Part shown: positions 6,802-8,971 of the stretch, piece by piece
Position numbering within the stretch: position 1 is the stretch's first letter
How the letters are laid out: each line of letters begins with the position of its first letter
Source of the DNA: JAICJR01 sp036555755
GTDB taxonomy: Bacteria > Actinomycetota > Thermoleophilia > Solirubrobacterales > Thermoleophilaceae
Length of the DNA stretch: 8,971 nucleotides
Assembly (NCBI GenBank): GCA_036555755.1
Contig: DATBKS010000153.1
Span: 1-8,971 of the forward strand
Reading direction: 5' to 3'
Notes under the pieces: generated by a model
Database searches by the model: none
The model's input: the letters and a program-made list of their open reading frames with translations, nothing else
What the model was told of the DNA's origin: nothing
Program-made: the position numbers and the translations under genes

Positions 6802-6842
6802 ACCCGCCATACCCTGTTACCCCGGAGCCCGAGGAGGAAGCC

Positions 6843-8534
6843 ATGGCCAAGGAACTGCGTTTCGGCCCGGACGCCCGCAGCCTGCTGCTGGCAGGCGTCG
6901 ATCAGCTGGCCGAAGCCGTGAAGTCCACCCTCGGGCCCAAGGGGCGCAACGTCATCCTGGAGAAGATCACCGGGTCGCCCGTGGTCACCAACGACGGGGT
7001 GACGATCGCCCGGGAGATCCACCTGAAGAACCAGTTCGAGAACATGGGCGCGCAGCTGGTCAAGGAAGCGGCGATCAAGACCAACGACATCGTCGGCGAC
7101 GGCACCACCACCGCGACCGTGATCGCCCAGGGGATCGTCAGGGAGGGCATGAACGCGATCGGCAACGGGGCCAACCCGGTGCTGGTCAAGCGGGGCATCG
7201 ACGTGGCCGTGGGCCGGCTGGTCGAGCACCTGCAGAGCGCCGCGCACCCCGTGGTTACCGAGCAGGACTACGCACGGGTGGCCGCGATCTCGGCGAACGA
7301 CGACGACACGGTCGGCGCGGTGATCGCCAAGGCCCTGCACACGGTCGGCGACACCGGCATCGTCACCGTGGAGGAGTCGGCCGCTCATGGGATGAGCGTC
7401 GACTTCGTCGAGGGCTTCGAGTTCGACAACGGGTACCTCTCGCCCTACATGGTGACCAACCCGGCCAGCCTCGAAGCGATCGTGGACGACCCGTACATCC
7501 TGCTGTGCAGTGAGAAGATCACCAAGGTCCAGCAGCTGATGCCGATCCTCGACAAGATCATGCGAGCGCCGCGTCCGCTGATCCTGATCGCCGAGACCGT
7601 CGAGGGCACGGCCCTCCAGATGCTCGTACACAACCACGTCAACCGGACGTTCCAGTGTGTGGCCGTGCGGGCTCCCGGGTTCGGCGACCGGCGGCTGCAC
7701 AAGCTGGAGGACATCGCGGCGATCACCGGCGGTGCCGTCTACAGCAGGCACTCCGGCTTCACCCTGGAGACGATGACCATCGATCAGCTCGGCCGGGCCG
7801 CGCAGGTCAGGGTCAACGCCGACCGGACCGCGATCATCGGCGGCGGCGGTACCTCCGACGACGTCGAGTTCCGGGTCACCCAGCTACGCGCCGAGCGGGA
7901 ACGGGCCACGTTCGGTGCCGACGAGGATGTGCTGACCGAGCGGATCGGCGCGCTCACCGGCAAGGTCGCGGTGATCAAGGTCGGCGCGCCCACCCCCGCC
8001 GAGCTCAAGGAGCTGCAGCACCGGGTCGAGGACGCGCTGTCCGCCACCAGGGCCGCGATGGCCGAGGGCATCGTGGCCGGCGGCGGTGCGGCCCTGATGC
8101 ACGCCGAAGGCGCCCTGGACGAGCTGCAGGTCAAGGACGACTACGCGACCGGTGTCGACATCGTGCGGCGGGTGCTGACCGAGCCGGCCTATCTGATCGC
8201 CACGAACGCGGGCTACTCCGGCGAGGAGGTAGTCGCGCAGATGGCCAAGATGGGCCCGGACGAAGGGTTCGACGCCCTGCAGGGGCGCTACGGCAATATG
8301 GTCGAGATGGGCATCATCGACCCGCTCCGGGTTGCGCGCTCAGCGCTCCAGAACGGCGCCTCGGTCGCCGGCCTGCTGCTCACCACGAACACCCTGGTGG
8401 CGGAGGAGCAGACCCCGTGGGGCGGCAGCCCGGCGCTGATGACCGAGTTCGGCTCGCTCGATGAGGGCCTGCACCAGCCCTCGCCCGACGCGAGCACGCC
8501 GCAGTCGCTCGGGCTCGGCCCCTCGGTGGGCTGA
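6843..8534 (+). CDS. Divergent GroEL-like chaperonin (Hsp60), MimG type, dedicated to the monooxygenase
   Basis: This full-length group I chaperonin has 563 residues (E. coli GroEL has 548). Nucleotide-site elements are kept: TLGPKGRN at 29-36, D51 in NDGVTIARE, GDGTTTATV at 85-93 with D86, and D397 in RVEDALSATR, matching GroEL D52, D87 and D398. It should therefore bind and hydrolyse ATP. The apical substrate groove differs from GroEL: M203, M233 and H263 replace F204, L234 and V264. The C-terminus lacks the GGM repeat and ends in a Ser/Pro-rich tail. No groES lies beside it. AGGAGG at 6832-6837 with 5-nt spacing supports the ATG. In Mycobacterium the cognate MimG is needed for functional production of MimABCD, so folding of the hydroxylase is the likely job. 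It is not the housekeeping GroEL, judged by context and divergence. Confidence 0.93.
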   Translation: MAKELRFGPDARSLLLAGVDQLAEAVKSTLGPKGRNVILEKITGSPVVTNDGVTIAREIHLKNQFENMGAQLVKEAAIKTNDIVGDGTTTATVIAQGIVREGMNAIGNGANPVLVKRGIDVAVGRLVEHLQSAAHPVVTEQDYARVAAISANDDDTVGAVIAKALHTVGDTGIVTVEESAAHGMSVDFVEGFEFDNGYLSPYMVTNPASLEAIVDDPYILLCSEKITKVQQLMPILDKIMRAPRPLILIAETVEGTALQMLVHNHVNRTFQCVAVRAPGFGDRRLHKLEDIAAITGGAVYSRHSGFTLETMTIDQLGRAAQVRVNADRTAIIGGGGTSDDVEFRVTQLRAERERATFGADEDVLTERIGALTGKVAVIKVGAPTPAELKELQHRVEDALSATRAAMAEGIVAGGGAALMHAEGALDELQVKDDYATGVDIVRRVLTEPAYLIATNAGYSGEEVVAQMAKMGPDEGFDALQGRYGNMVEMGIIDPLRVARSALQNGASVAGLLLTTNTLVAEEQTPWGGSPALMTEFGSLDEGLHQPSPDASTPQSLGLGPSVG

Positions 8535-8536
8535 CC

Positions 8537-8971
8537 TTGACGCCGCCGACCGCGAACTCAGCGGCGCTGCCGCTGGCGGCCGGTGCGGCGGTCCCCGACG
8601 AGAGCGGGCTGCGCCTGCTGCGCGCGCGCGGACGGGTGCGCGGCATCGTGGCCCTGCTCGGGCCCGCGTTCGTGGCCGCGGTCGCCTACATCGACCCAGG
8701 CAACTTCGCTACGAACTTCTCCGCGGGGGCGGCATTCGGGTACTCGCTGGCGTGGGTGATCGTGGCGGCCAACCTGATGGCCATGCTGGTGCAGTACCTG
8801 TCCGCCAAGGTCGGTGTGGCCACCGGCCGCGACCTGCCGGAACTATGCCGGGCGCATCTTCGGAGGCCGGCCTGCCTGGGCCTGTGGGTGCAGGCGGAGC
8901 TGATAGCGATGGCGACCGACCTGGCCGAGTTCGTCGGGGCCGCGGTAGGGCTGAACCTTCTGTTCAACGTG
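8537..8971 (+). CDS. Nramp-family divalent metal (Mn2+/Fe2+) transporter, 3' partial
   Basis: The first 145 residues of an integral membrane H+-coupled metal importer are present; the gene runs off the right edge. After a 35-residue cytoplasmic N-terminus comes the first membrane segment with the DPGN motif at 53-56, whose Asp and Asn bind the metal in Nramp structures. A second hydrophobic segment (about 66-86) and a QYLSAKVGVATGRDL loop follow, then ELIAMATDLAEFVGAA, the typical third-helix signature. The second metal motif (helix 6, M-P-H) is outside the window. TTG at 8537 is the first ATG/GTG/TTG start after the last in-frame stop; it lies 2 nt after the chaperonin stop behind a weak GGTGGG. 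Coupling to the chaperonin suggests metal supply to the di-iron enzyme (inference). It is MntH-like, but Mn versus Fe preference cannot be told. Confidence 0.87.
   Translation, partial: MTPPTANSAALPLAAGAAVPDESGLRLLRARGRVRGIVALLGPAFVAAVAYIDPGNFATNFSAGAAFGYSLAWVIVAANLMAMLVQYLSAKVGVATGRDLPELCRAHLRRPACLGLWVQAELIAMATDLAEFVGAAVGLNLLFNV

Noticed and set aside
5533..6810. 425-codon minus-strand open frame opposite the dehydrogenase
   Set aside because: It is antisense to a gene with all expected zinc and NAD motifs; the translation has no recognisable motif and the composition of a GC-rich shadow frame.
6534..6842. In-frame extension of the chaperonin upstream to 6534
   Set aside because: It overlaps the dehydrogenase, encodes a His/Arg-rich shadow, and the ATG at 6843 has a strong ribosome binding site and the normal GroEL N-terminus.
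6802..6842. Possible terminator or promoter in the 41-nt gap before the chaperonin
   Set aside because: Only a ribosome binding site is evident; no convincing stem-loop or -35/-10 pair.
8620..8645. Alternating GC run near the start of the Nramp gene
   Set aside because: It is ordinary Arg/Ala codon sequence in high-GC coding DNA, with no repeat structure beyond that.

Overview
The window is high-GC DNA with strong G/C preference at third codon positions and ATG, GTG and TTG starts. This points to an actinobacterium of the Mycobacterium, Rhodococcus, Gordonia or Pseudonocardia kind. All convincing genes lie on the + strand in one compact, operon-like block that is cut at both ends.

Bases 1-3918 encode a soluble di-iron monooxygenase (SDIMO) in the order alpha hydroxylase, reductase, beta hydroxylase, coupling protein. 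This is the order of the group-5 propane monooxygenase (prmABCD, Gordonia TY-5) and the related mycobacterial mimABCD. The alpha gene is missing its 5' end, but the second half of its di-iron site is visible and spaced as in methane monooxygenase. The other three genes are intact.

Bases 3969-8534 encode an accessory set: a metal-dependent amidohydrolase of unknown substrate, a large protein with an N-terminal DUF59/MIP18 (metal-sulfur cluster assembly) domain, a zinc-dependent alcohol dehydrogenase, and a divergent GroEL-like chaperonin of the MimG type. From 8537 to the right edge lies the first part of an Nramp-family Mn2+/Fe2+ transporter, starting 2 nt after the chaperonin stop.

A coherent reading is that the monooxygenase hydroxylates a small alkane or ketone (propane to 2-propanol is the best-known reaction) and the dehydrogenase oxidises the alcohol. 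The chaperonin, DUF59 protein and metal transporter would fold the hydroxylase and supply its metal. The first step rests on family knowledge; the maturation/metal-supply role of the last three is partly inference.

Non-coding space is small (gaps of 138, 83, 50 and 41 nt; other junctions overlap by 4 nt or are 2 nt apart). Three of the four gaps contain inverted repeats, the strongest between the alpha and reductase genes. A very GC-rich near-perfect hairpin also lies inside the first codons of the DUF59 gene. No tRNA, rRNA, CRISPR, insertion sequence or phage gene was seen. The operon promoter and any regulator would lie upstream of the window.
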